64,000 bases of DNA from Edaphocola aurantiacus (GTDB lineage: Bacteria; Bacteroidota; Bacteroidia; Chitinophagales; Chitinophagaceae). How positions within the stretch are numbered: position 1 is the first letter of the stretch; each line of letters starts with the position of its first letter. A model generated the notes under the pieces. That model did no database searches and was not told the DNA's origin. It saw only the letters and a program-made list of their open reading frames with translations. Location of the stretch: assembly GCF_019797745.1 (NCBI RefSeq), contig NZ_VOSI01000004.1, forward strand, positions 1-64,000, given 5' to 3'. The position numbers and the translations under genes were made by a program. Positions 1 to 7,626 of this stretch are shown here, piece by piece.

Positions 1-212
1 TGTTATTATTGATTCCTGACATAAGTTTTGGGTTTAGAAAGTGAAAAAATATTACCTCTAAAATAATATCCCGCTCTTGCAACCGCAGCAGCCCGGGCAC
101 TAACTTATGTACTGTTTTTGGGGTTTCCGGAGGTGATAGTATGGGGCCCAGGGCACAACCCTGACGCTTAGGGAGGCCTCCGCGACAGGGTTTCGTCTTC
201 TTCTCGTTACTT

Positions 213-562
213 CGTCATATCGACTGAAGCGCAGCGGAATGGAGATATCTCCTTCTATGCAGCACAGCGAGGAGGAGATTTCTCGACGCCGCTCTGCTGT
301 GCTCGAAATGACGGGACACTCATTTCGTCATGTCGACTGCAGGGGAGACATCTACCTTTTATACAGAACAGCAATGAGGAGATTTCTCGACGCCGCTCTG
401 CTGTGCTCGAAATGACGGAACACTCACTTCGTCATGTCGACCGCAGTGGAGACATCTCCTTTTGTACCTGCATTCAGGAGATTTCTCGACGCCGCTCCAG
501 AGCTACGCTCGCAAACTTCAATCACAAGTTGCACTTGCTCTTCGTTTGTACTCGAAATGACG
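213..562. repeat. Three tandem imperfect hairpin repeats (REP-like)
   Basis: Three units follow one another at about 213-313, 326-417 and 430-562. Each starts with a cgtcat..cga segment and ends with its approximate reverse complement (ctcgaaatgacg), so each can fold into a long hairpin with inner arms of the ggagat..tctcc type. The third unit carries an extra ~50-bp insertion before its last arm. The whole first 757 bases hold no convincing gene: short open frames here run through the repeats. The spacers between arms differ in length and sequence, which does not fit CRISPR. These look like dispersed palindromic repeats of the kind found between genes in Bacteroidota. Confidence 0.75.
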
Positions 563-696
563 GAACGATTACAGGCGAGCGCACGCACCTTGCGTGTGCC
601 CGGTTTGTACAAGCTGTGGCCTTACTGTTTGTTTTGTAGCTGTAAGATTTAAGGCACGCGCTGGGATCGCGCGCCGGCGTGGGACCGGGTTTCGTT

Positions 697-744
697 CCAT
701 ACAATAATAGGGCCTTGCATATGCAAGGCCCTATTATTGTATGG
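697..744. terminator. Perfect 48-bp palindrome, likely terminator of the T9SS gene at 758
   Basis: Positions 697-720 are the exact reverse complement of 721-744, with no spacer. It lies 13 bases beyond the stop codon of the minus-strand gene ending at 758, so intrinsic termination of that gene is the likely role. The missing loop means that a few central pairs must open in RNA. Confidence 0.7.
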
Positions 745-757
745 ATAATCTGTGTAT

Positions 758-1816
758 TTACTCCTTGATAAGTTTAAAGCTGCCGATACGGCCGCCGTTC
801 ATGATCTTGCCAAAATAGTGTCCATTGGCATAAGCAGCCAGGTCTATATGGGTAGTGGTATGATTGATTGCTTGTTGCCATACAACCTTGCCTGTCATAT
901 CATATACCGTCAGGGTAGCACCCGCTTTAGGAGCTTCTTTCAGCTGCATACGGAACTGACCATTTTTCGATGGGTTAGGGTATATGCTGGCCATATCAAA
1001 GTCTACTTTGGCAATGCTGCTGGGGTTAAGCGGTGCAAAGCGGATTATGGAGCCATTAGGGGGGTAATAACCATAGATAACGGCATCCAGGGCAGCCATA
1101 TCAAACTCTGGATTATCAAAAGACATTTCACTGAGCAGCACAGCAGTATCTGTAAACTCACTGCTGATAAACTTGTACTGGGCAGCATGGATAAACTGTT
1201 GCTGGAAGTTGGTACCTATAGAGTCGCCGGGATTGCCCAGCAGGGCACAGGCAATAGGCGTTTTGCCTTCATACAATACCTCGGCGGCTGTAGTGGCAAA
1301 CATGGTATTGGCTACATTACTGTAACCGGCACGGTATTCGATAGCATTGTCCTGCTCATACATCCATACCTGGAAGTTAAGGGTATCGGTACCGGTAATA
1401 TCGACCGCCCAGCTTGCATTACTGAATTCTATTTTGAGTATACGGTTGCCCGTTGTACCGGTGGTGGCATACTTGACCTTGCCTCTGCCCCGGCCTTCGT
1501 ACGGCAGGTTGATGCCGCTGATCTGGCCCAGGTAGGTATAATCGCTCTCCACACCATTCAGGTATATGCTACCCGAGCTGTGTACTGCAAATGTGCTGAC
1601 CGTAGTATTCTGGTACTTAAACGGGAAGGGAAAAGCGATGTTGTTGCTGGTTGTATCATTCCAGTTGCCGGTAAAGCCCAGGTCAGTGGCACTGGTCAGT
1701 GGGGTGTAGGTGCTTCCGGTATAGGAGACACCGTAACGTTTTACAGGGCTTTGTGCATGGCTTATACCCGTAGCCATCATGGTAGCGGCCAGTAAAGGGA
1801 GTAAGAATTTTTTCAT
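758..1816 (-). CDS. Secreted T9SS type A sorting-domain protein (paralog 1)
   Basis: The protein has 352 residues when started at the ATG at 1816, which begins a clear signal peptide (MKKFLLPLLAATMMATGISHA, cut before Q). An in-frame start further upstream would put 29 polar residues before the signal, so it is rejected. The middle is rich in Thr, Ser, Asn and Tyr and looks like a beta-rich extracellular domain of unknown function. The last ~75 residues form a T9SS sorting domain (ASIYPNPSKNGQF, then VYDMTGKVV, ending FKLIKE), which sends the protein across the outer membrane through the type IX system. The gene at 2047 is a paralog with the same architecture and many identical blocks, so a local duplication is likely. 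The substrate or role is unknown. Confidence 0.85.
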   Translation of the reverse strand: MKKFLLPLLAATMMATGISHAQSPVKRYGVSYTGSTYTPLTSATDLGFTGNWNDTTSNNIAFPFPFKYQNTTVSTFAVHSSGSIYLNGVESDYTYLGQISGINLPYEGRGRGKVKYATTGTTGNRILKIEFSNASWAVDITGTDTLNFQVWMYEQDNAIEYRAGYSNVANTMFATTAAEVLYEGKTPIACALLGNPGDSIGTNFQQQFIHAAQYKFISSEFTDTAVLLSEMSFDNPEFDMAALDAVIYGYYPPNGSIIRFAPLNPSSIAKVDFDMASIYPNPSKNGQFRMQLKEAPKAGATLTVYDMTGKVVWQQAINHTTTHIDLAAYANGHYFGKIMNGGRIGSFKLIKE

Positions 1817-1980
1817 GTTCATGATCTTTGGGTTGTTTAAGGGTTTATAGGGAAAAGGTATTATGTCTCTTTTGAGTGATGTGATAATATAGACGCAAAG
1901 CACATGGCGTGGCTTAGAGAATTGTTGTTTCTTTTTTTAAATTAGGTATTTACCCTCCGCCCTCCTGGGCAGATAGGATA

Positions 1981-2034
1981 TATATTAAAAAGAGTTGGGC
2001 GCTGCATCTGCAGCGCCCAACTCTTTTTAATATA
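1981..2034. terminator. Strong inverted repeat after paralog 2
   Basis: Two perfect 26-nt arms (1981-2006 and 2009-2034) are separated by 2 nt. The core is GC-rich and flanked by A and T runs, so it can terminate on either strand. It lies just beyond the stop of the minus-strand gene ending at 2047. Confidence 0.85.
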
Positions 2035-2046
2035 TTATAGAATAGC

Positions 2047-3078
2047 TTACTCTTTGATCAGTTTGAAGCTGCCGGTACGGCCGCCATTGGTGATCTTACC
2101 AAAGTAGTTACCATTAGCATAAGCAGTCAGATCTATAGCTGTGCTGGCCAGGTGTAAAGGTTGGTTCAGGACTACCTTTCCGGTCATATCATAGATCGTC
2201 AGTGTAGCACCAGCCAGAGGGGCTTCTTTCAGGGTCAGGCTATACTTACCATCTTTAGACGGGTTAGGGTATACGCTCGCCATATCGAAGTCTACCTTCG
2301 CAATACTGTTCGGGTTTGGTGGTACGAAACGGATCACAGAACCGTTTGCAGGGTAAGCACCGTACAGCAAATAATCAAACATAGCAGGGTTTTGTGCAGC
2401 CGCTACACCAATAGCTGTATCACTGAATACATTGTTCATACGCTGTGCAGCGTGGAGGAAGGCATCACCGCTGGTCGCAATAGAGTCTCCGGCATTGCCA
2501 ATGAGGCCACAGAATATACCATCCAGACCATTGTCCATGTCATCGAAGTCGCTTGCAAATTCACTTGCTGGCACATTAGAGTAGCCGCCGCGGTATTCGA
2601 TTGCGTTATCGCTTTCGTACAGCCAGATCTGGAAGTTAAGGGTATCTGTACCATTAACGTCATTGTAGCGGCCTACGTTGCGGTACTCTACTTTAAAGAT
2701 GCGGTTGCCGGCAGTGCCTGTTGTGGTGTAGAATATTTTACCCCTGCCTGCAGATACATAATCCATATTCACCCCCATGATGTTGCCGATCTCCAGGTCT
2801 TCATGGAAAGACTCGTTCAGGTACAGACCACCATAAGTCTCAATGTTGACAGTAGCGACAGTAGTGTTCTGGTATTTAAAGGCAAACGGCAGGGTGATAG
2901 CATCACTCACAGTATCGTCCCAGTCTACATCAAAGCCAATATCTGTAGCATTGGTCAGTTGGGTATAAGTGCCGCCGGAGCTATAGGTTGCATCGTAGCG
3001 TTTAACAGGAGTCTGTGCATGGCTTATGCCCATGCCAATGGTCGTTGTGGCCAGTAAGGCGAGTAGTGTTTTTTTCAT
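2047..3078 (-). CDS. Secreted T9SS type A sorting-domain protein (paralog 2)
   Basis: A 343-residue exported protein. The ATG at 3078 opens a signal peptide (MKKTLLALLATTTIGMGISHA) that resembles that of the downstream paralog. Both then share the mature start TPVKRY or SPVKRY, a Y..Y.QLT.ATD.GF block, LPFAFKYQNTTV, GTDTLNFQ.W.YE.DNAIEYR.GYSNV and a C-terminal T9SS sorting domain (ASVYPNPSKDGKY, TIYDMTGKVV, GRTGSFKLIKE). The strong core repeat and terminator between the two genes suggest separate transcription. Function is unknown; the shared blocks suggest the same fold with diverged loops. Confidence 0.85.
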   Translation of the reverse strand: MKKTLLALLATTTIGMGISHAQTPVKRYDATYSSGGTYTQLTNATDIGFDVDWDDTVSDAITLPFAFKYQNTTVATVNIETYGGLYLNESFHEDLEIGNIMGVNMDYVSAGRGKIFYTTTGTAGNRIFKVEYRNVGRYNDVNGTDTLNFQIWLYESDNAIEYRGGYSNVPASEFASDFDDMDNGLDGIFCGLIGNAGDSIATSGDAFLHAAQRMNNVFSDTAIGVAAAQNPAMFDYLLYGAYPANGSVIRFVPPNPNSIAKVDFDMASVYPNPSKDGKYSLTLKEAPLAGATLTIYDMTGKVVLNQPLHLASTAIDLTAYANGNYFGKITNGGRTGSFKLIKE

Positions 3079-3488
3079 GTTTAATTTATTATTACGGGTT
3101 AAATATGATTGGACTCAAGATGTAATAACGGCGAAAATAGCGATATAATATATCAGACGTACGGTTTTGTACACTAATTAGTGAAATAGCTATTGCGTTC
3201 CTTAATATAAAGTTAAGCAGCCCTACATAGACTATAAGGCTTTGCACAGGTTTAATGAAATTGTTAAAAATATTTTGATCCCTAAACTTTTCGAAGCAGG
3301 TAAAAAGACTATGTTTATTGTATTGATACTAGGCATCTTGTAAACAATGTATTTTTGCCCCTGCTATGGAGCATATACCCGTACAGGGTGCGCAGAGGCT
3401 TATTTATCCGCATTGGAATTGCTATAAATGATATTTTAATATATTTTTGTGGATTCTAAAATTTTTTAAAACAAGTATAAAAGTTATT
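3079..3488. other. 410-bp intergenic region between divergent genes
   Basis: AT-rich region upstream of both the T9SS gene (minus) and lysA (plus). It holds the lysA promoter at 3419-3449 and a second -7-like element, TATTTTTG, at 3350-3357. A 21-codon open frame starting at ATG 3366 and stopping at 3431 lies between them. Nothing else was recognised. Confidence 0.5.
3419..3449 (+). promoter_or_regulatory. Bacteroidota sigma-A promoter of lysA
   Basis: TTG (3419-3421), 20-bp spacer, TATTTTTG (3442-3449), matching the Bacteroidota TTG-N19-21-TAnnTTTG pattern. Transcription would start near 3455, which leaves a leader of about 34 nt before the ATG at 3489. It also rules out the alternative TTG start at 3447, which lies inside the -7 element. 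Confidence 0.75.
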
Positions 3489-4688
3489 ATGACAAACAAC
3501 GAGCTATTAGCTATTGCACAAGAATTTGGTACCCCATTGTATGTTTACAATGCAGAGAAGATAAAGCAGCAGTATCAAAAGTTAAGCAAGGCATTCGATA
3601 AGCAGACTCGTTTCTTTTATGCTTGTAAGGCATTGTCCAATATTAATATCCTTAAAGTAGTAGAGCAGCAGGGTGCCGGACTGGACTGTGTGAGCATCTA
3701 TGAAGTGCAACTGGGCCTGCGTGCAGGCTTCACCCCTGACCGTATCCTGTTTACCCCTAACTGTGTAGACCTGGCCGAGATCGAAGCAGCTATGCAACTG
3801 GGCGTACACATTAATATCGACAATATCTCTATCCTGGAGCAATTCGGTAATAAATATGCCGGTGCTTACCCGATCTTTATCCGCATCAACCCGCACATCT
3901 TTGCTGGTGGTAACTATAAAATCTCTACCGGTCACATCGATAGTAAATTTGGTATCTCTATTCATCAGCTGCGCCATATCGAGCGCATCATGAAGTCTAC
4001 AGGTCTTAATGTAGAAGGGCTGCATATGCATACCGGCAGTGAGATCAAAGATGCCGATGTGTTTGTACAAGGCCTGGAGATCATGTTTGAAGTAGCAGAG
4101 CACTTCCCTAACCTGAAGTATATCGATATGGGTAGCGGATTTAAAGTGCCTTATGCTAAGGATGAGCTGGAGACAGATGTACAGACTTTAGGAAAGAAAG
4201 TACTGAAAGCCTTTGATAAATTTCAGAAAGCCAGCAACAAAGAACTGATGCTGTGGTTCGAACCAGGTAAATATATTGTGAGCGAATCTGGCCATTTCCT
4301 GGTGAAAACAAATGTGATCAAACAAACTACTGCTACCGTATTCGTAGGGGTAAACTCGGGCTTCAACCACCTGATCCGTCCTATGTTCTACGATGCATAC
4401 CATAATATCGAAAACATCAGCAATCCTAAAGGGGCTGAGCGTATCTACACTGTGGTGGGTAATATCTGCGAAACGGATACCTTTGCCTGGGATCGTAAGA
4501 TCAATGAAGTGAGAGAGGGCGATGTACTGGTGTTTCATAATGCAGGTGCCTATGGCTTCGAAATGAGCTCTAACTTTAACAGCCGCCTGAAACCGGCAGA
4601 AGTACTGGTGGTAGATGGTAAGCCACACCTGATCAGAAAAAGAGAAGTATTTGAAGATCTGCTGAAAAACCAGATCGAAGTATTGTAA
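3489..4688 (+). CDS. lysA: Diaminopimelate decarboxylase
   Basis: A 399-residue, PLP-dependent fold-III decarboxylase (EC 4.1.1.20) that converts meso-diaminopimelate to L-lysine, the last step of lysine synthesis; it acts in the cytoplasm. The Schiff-base lysine is K47 in FYACKALSN. Other family marks are HMHTGSEI, the glycine-rich MGSGF loop, EPGKYIV, the ICETDTF cysteine loop and GAYGFEMSSNFNSR near the C terminus. The ATG at 3489 is chosen because the upstream TTG frame start overlaps the promoter. A 112-aa gene follows after 27 bp and is probably cotranscribed. Confidence 0.95.
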   Translation: MTNNELLAIAQEFGTPLYVYNAEKIKQQYQKLSKAFDKQTRFFYACKALSNINILKVVEQQGAGLDCVSIYEVQLGLRAGFTPDRILFTPNCVDLAEIEAAMQLGVHINIDNISILEQFGNKYAGAYPIFIRINPHIFAGGNYKISTGHIDSKFGISIHQLRHIERIMKSTGLNVEGLHMHTGSEIKDADVFVQGLEIMFEVAEHFPNLKYIDMGSGFKVPYAKDELETDVQTLGKKVLKAFDKFQKASNKELMLWFEPGKYIVSESGHFLVKTNVIKQTTATVFVGVNSGFNHLIRPMFYDAYHNIENISNPKGAERIYTVVGNICETDTFAWDRKINEVREGDVLVFHNAGAYGFEMSSNFNSRLKPAEVLVVDGKPHLIRKREVFEDLLKNQIEVL

Positions 4689-4715
4689 TTATATAAACAG
4701 CAAAAATAAGAAGAG

Positions 4716-5054
4716 ATGAATATTGCAAATAAATTCCCGATTCCTGAATTCGTACTGCTGGATGGCGAAAACCACTTAGGCGAACAACTGGAAGGCCGTA
4801 CAGTACTGGTACACATGCCTACTAATACTTACCTGGAGGTACTGTCTGTATTTCCGGAAGATATGAAACAGTTTGAAGCACTGAACCCATTCGGATTCGT
4901 GTTTGCCAACAGCGAAGATGAGGACGAAAACCATATTTTCCTGTTACACGGTACACAAGCCGATGCAGGTGCCCTGGCAGAAATCTATCCTAAAGCCGCA
5001 AAATGGTATACCAATTATGCGCTGTGGATCGATGACGAGATCGGCAAAATGTAA
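4716..5054 (+). CDS. Small conserved-looking hypothetical protein
   Basis: A 112-residue acidic, soluble protein with no signal peptide or membrane segment. It opens MNIANKFPIPEFVLLDGEN, has alternating hydrophobic strands (TVLVHMPTNTYLEVLSVFPED) and an acidic loop (ANSEDEDENHIF), and ends with a Trp/Tyr-rich stretch (KWYTNYALWIDDEIGKM). I recognise no family. It starts 27 bp after lysA with no terminator between, so it probably shares the lysA transcript; no functional link to lysine synthesis can be read from the sequence. Confidence 0.75.
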   Translation: MNIANKFPIPEFVLLDGENHLGEQLEGRTVLVHMPTNTYLEVLSVFPEDMKQFEALNPFGFVFANSEDEDENHIFLLHGTQADAGALAEIYPKAAKWYTNYALWIDDEIGKM

Positions 5055-5152
5055 TCAGCAGCAGGCTTTATAGAAAGGTAATACATGTAAGGCTATTATA
5101 TCTTAGTTTTACATCAGTGAATTGCATAGTAAACATTTTAAAATATTTATCT

Positions 5153-5893
5153 ATGATTACCATTGCCCTGTATAATCTTAAAGGTGGTGTGGGGAAGACC
5201 GCCGGTTGCGTAAACCTCGCACACCTTGCTGCTATGGACGAGTACCGTACCCTGATCTGGGATCTGGACCCGCAGGGGGCTTCAGGCTTCTACTACCAGG
5301 CCAGTGCCGGTAGTGCCAAGGATACAAAGAAGCTGGTAGAACAGCATGTGGTCATCTCTGAGCTGATACAGCATACCGGTTATGATTACCTGGACATTGT
5401 TCCGTCCGACTTCTCCAGCCGCAAGCTGGATGCCTTACTGGAGGCACAGGGTAACAGCAAGAAGTATGTAAAACAATTGCTGAAACCACTTAAAAACGAT
5501 TATGACCTGGTCTTTATAGATTGCCCTCCGGGCTTTTCGGTATTGGCAGAGCATATCTTTCAGGCGGCAGACATTGTGCTGTTGCCTACTATACCTACTA
5601 CACTATCTCTGAGAACCTTCGAGGCCGTAAAGTCTTTCTTTGAAGAAAAGAAGATAGACCTGGCCAAGCTGATGTGTTACTTCTCTATGGTCGACAGCCG
5701 CAAAGCCTTGCATCTCGAAACCATGGAAGCTTTTCATCGCCAGCGCAGGTTCTTTTCTTCTTACATACCCTACCTGTCCGATGTGGAGAAGATGGGCATA
5801 TACCAGGCTCCGGTCATGGCATTTGCACCCAGCTCCAGGGCGGCACAGGCATACACAGAATTGTGGGAAGAACTGAAAGAGGGCATCTTCTAA
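5153..5893 (+). CDS. ParA/MinD-type P-loop ATPase, orphan
   Basis: A 246-residue deviant-Walker ATPase. MITIALYNLKGGVGKTAGC gives the Walker A motif (KGGVGKT, residues 10-16) directly at the N terminus, followed by IWDLDPQGASGF (Walker A' type) and DLVFIDCPPGF (Walker B). Such proteins position DNA or protein cargo on the nucleoid or pole. The start at 5153 is preferred to the upstream 5117 frame start because ParA proteins begin at the first beta strand. There is no ParB gene or parS-like site next to it, so chromosome segregation cannot be assigned. An enoyl-CoA hydratase gene follows after 36 bp. Confidence 0.88.
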   Translation: MITIALYNLKGGVGKTAGCVNLAHLAAMDEYRTLIWDLDPQGASGFYYQASAGSAKDTKKLVEQHVVISELIQHTGYDYLDIVPSDFSSRKLDALLEAQGNSKKYVKQLLKPLKNDYDLVFIDCPPGFSVLAEHIFQAADIVLLPTIPTTLSLRTFEAVKSFFEEKKIDLAKLMCYFSMVDSRKALHLETMEAFHRQRRFFSSYIPYLSDVEKMGIYQAPVMAFAPSSRAAQAYTELWEELKEGIF

Positions 5894-5929
5894 ATTATAC
5901 AAACTAATTATAAACCATTTTTTAAAAAC

Positions 5930-6709
5930 ATGTATCAAACAATTCTAACACAAGTAGAGCAACATATCTGTACCATTACGATCAATCGTCCTGACAAAAT
6001 GAACGCCTTGAATAAAGACGTGATTACAGAACTGGGTGCTGCCCTGGACGAGGTATATCAGAATGCAGACATCAAAGCAGCCATTATTACCGGTGCCGGT
6101 GCAAAAGCTTTCGTAGCGGGTGCAGATATTTCTGAATTTACAGACCTGGATGGCAATGGCGGTGCGGCCCTGGCTAAAAGAGGTGCTGAGCTTGTGTTTA
6201 ATAAAATTGAAAACAGCCCTAAACCAATTATCGCAGCGGTAAACGGTTTTGCATTAGGCGGTGGTTGTGAGCTGGCAATGTCCTGCCACTTCCGTACAGC
6301 AAGTGAAGGTGCACGTTTCGGTCAGCCGGAAGTGAACCTGGGCCTGATTCCTGGCTATGGCGGTACACAACGCCTGGTACAGCTGATTGGTAAAGGTAAA
6401 GCAATGGAACTGCTGATGACTGCAGATATGATCAAAGCAGACGAGGCAAAAGCTTTAGGCCTGGTTAATCACGTATTTACTGCAGAAGAGCTGTTGGCTA
6501 AAACGACTGAGATCGCTCAGAAAATACTGACCAAAGCACCAGTGGCGATCAGCAAGATCATCAGCCTGGTTAATGAAGCGGCTACCGTTAGCCCTACCGG
6601 ACTGGATAATGAAATCCGTATGTTCGGTGAGTGTTTCGATACCGAAGATAAAAAAGAAGGTGCAGCAGCATTCCTGGAGAAAAGACCAGCTGCATTTCAG
6701 GGTAAATAA
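5930..6709 (+). CDS. Enoyl-CoA hydratase (crotonase family)
   Basis: A 259-residue crotonase-fold enzyme, the usual length. It has the oxyanion-hole segment AFVAGADISEF and both catalytic glutamates of true hydratases: E114 in GGGCELAM and E134 in FGQPEVNLGLIPGYGG. It should add water to trans-2-enoyl-CoA (EC 4.2.1.17) in fatty-acid or amino-acid breakdown. No thiolase or dehydrogenase gene lies nearby, so the pathway is open. A strong terminator (6721-6769) closes the unit. The start ATG follows an AT-rich spacer with no visible Shine-Dalgarno, as is common in this phylum. Confidence 0.92.
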   Translation: MYQTILTQVEQHICTITINRPDKMNALNKDVITELGAALDEVYQNADIKAAIITGAGAKAFVAGADISEFTDLDGNGGAALAKRGAELVFNKIENSPKPIIAAVNGFALGGGCELAMSCHFRTASEGARFGQPEVNLGLIPGYGGTQRLVQLIGKGKAMELLMTADMIKADEAKALGLVNHVFTAEELLAKTTEIAQKILTKAPVAISKIISLVNEAATVSPTGLDNEIRMFGECFDTEDKKEGAAAFLEKRPAAFQGK

Positions 6710-6720
6710 TCATAACTGAA

Positions 6721-6769
6721 TTTCATAAAAAAAATGCCCGGCGCTGTGCCGGGCATTTTTTTTATGAAA
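6721..6769 (+). terminator. Terminator after enoyl-CoA hydratase
   Basis: Perfect 22-nt arms (6721-6742 and 6748-6769) around a 5-nt loop; GC core gcccggc with flanking A8 and T8 runs, 12 bp after the stop codon. It insulates the ArsR operon promoter that begins at 6776. Confidence 0.92.
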
Positions 6770-6775
6770 AAATAT

Positions 6776-6822
6776 TTGTGTAGTTAAATGGCTACATGTA
6801 TATTTGTAGTCAAATAGCTACA
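6776..6822 (+). promoter_or_regulatory. ArsR operon promoter with two operator repeats
   Basis: TTG (6776-6778), 20-bp spacer, TATATTTG (6799-6806). Two copies of an 18-bp imperfect palindrome, TGTAG-N8-CTACA, lie at 6779-6796 and 6805-6822, 26 bp apart. The first fills the space between -33 and -7; the second overlaps the last two bases of the -7 element and the transcription start. The arrangement fits autorepression by the ArsR-family protein encoded 2 bp downstream. The leader would be about 14 nt. Confidence 0.8.
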
Positions 6823-6824
6823 CA

Positions 6825-7151
6825 ATGAATCTGAGAAGAGATGTATTCCAGGCAATTGCCGACCCTACACGCAGGGCTATACTGATGCTGCTGGCTGCAC
6901 AATCGATGTCGGCCGGGGCTATTGCCGCCAATTTCGATACGGCCCGGCCAACCGTCTCTAAGCACCTGCAGATACTGACCGAATGTGAGCTGCTGAAGCA
7001 GGAGCAGAACGGCAGGGAGATATATTATCACTTAAACCCGCATAAGATGAAAGAAATCGCAGATTTTATAGAACCGTTCCGCCAGATGTGGGATGAGCGC
7101 TTCAACAAACTGGAAGCCATTATGAAAAACTATCAATCTAAAAATAAATAA
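6825..7151 (+). CDS. ArsR-family winged-helix repressor
   Basis: A 108-residue protein with the ArsR/SmtB winged-helix fold: [20 protein letters not shown] at the N terminus, the recognition helix in [20 protein letters not shown], and the wing [10 protein letters not shown]. The metal-binding ELCVCDL motif of ArsR/SmtB sensors is absent and there are few cysteines, so this is more like the non-metal subgroup often linked to AHSA1/SRPBCC genes. It heads a five-gene operon and probably represses it through the two palindromes at 6779 and 6805. The ATG at 6825 lies just 2 bp beyond the second operator. Confidence 0.92.
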   Translation: MNLRRDVFQAIADPTRRAILMLLAAQSMSAGAIAANFDTARPTVSKHLQILTECELLKQEQNGREIYYHLNPHKMKEIADFIEPFRQMWDERFNKLEAIMKNYQSKNK

Positions 7152-7152
7152 A

Positions 7153-7620
7153 ATGGAACCGAAAACTAAAGTACATGCCGAAGAAGGTAAACAAGATCTG
7201 CTGATCACCCGCACATTCGACCTGCCCCTGGACCTGCTGTTTAAGGCATATATAGAGCCGGAGATCGTAGCGCAGTGGATGGGTACAAAAGTGGTAAAGC
7301 TGGATGTGCAGCCGCATGGCGGATACCAGTTTGAAACCAGCGATGATAAAGGTAATGTGGTGTTCAAAGCCAATGGCACCATTCATGAATGTACAGAGAA
7401 CAAGCGTATTGTACGCACCTTTGAAATGGAAAATGCGGGCTTCCCCGTGCAGCTCGAATTTCTGGAATTTGAATCGCTGGACGATAACCGCAGCAAACTG
7501 AGCATGCAGATTGTATACCGTTCTATCGCAGATCGTGACCAGATGCTGAAGCTGCCGTTTGAGTATGGGCTCAACATGGCACACAACCGTATTCAGGAAT
7601 TATTGGCTACCTCAAAATAA
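7153..7620 (+). CDS. SRPBCC / AHSA1-type ligand-binding domain protein
   Basis: A 155-residue START-like (SRPBCC, AHSA1 branch) protein. LLITRTFDLPLDLLFKAYIEPEIVAQW is the typical first strand and helix; GGYQFE, GTIHECTENKRIVRTFE and LEF.ESLDDNRSKLSMQ follow as strands; the last helix is LNMAHNRIQELL. Such domains hold hydrophobic ligands in a deep cavity; the ligand is unknown. Its ATG is 2 bp after the arsR stop, so translation is probably coupled. ArsR plus AHSA1 is a frequent pair in Bacteroidota and Firmicutes. Confidence 0.88.
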   Translation: MEPKTKVHAEEGKQDLLITRTFDLPLDLLFKAYIEPEIVAQWMGTKVVKLDVQPHGGYQFETSDDKGNVVFKANGTIHECTENKRIVRTFEMENAGFPVQLEFLEFESLDDNRSKLSMQIVYRSIADRDQMLKLPFEYGLNMAHNRIQELLATSK

Positions 7621-7626
7621 TATACC

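Noticed and set aside
213-562. Possible CRISPR array
   Set aside because: Repeats are long, inverted and degenerate, spacers are not uniform, and no cas gene is in the window.
403-704. Four short overlapping open frames on both strands
   Set aside because: They run through the hairpin repeats and have no shared start signal or coding-like composition.
752-1795. 347-codon open frame on the plus strand
   Set aside because: Entirely antisense to the T9SS gene 758-1816, which has a signal peptide and sorting domain; no domain is recognisable in the plus-strand translation.
2161-3057. 298-codon open frame on the plus strand
   Set aside because: Antisense shadow of the second T9SS paralog; no signal peptide or family features.
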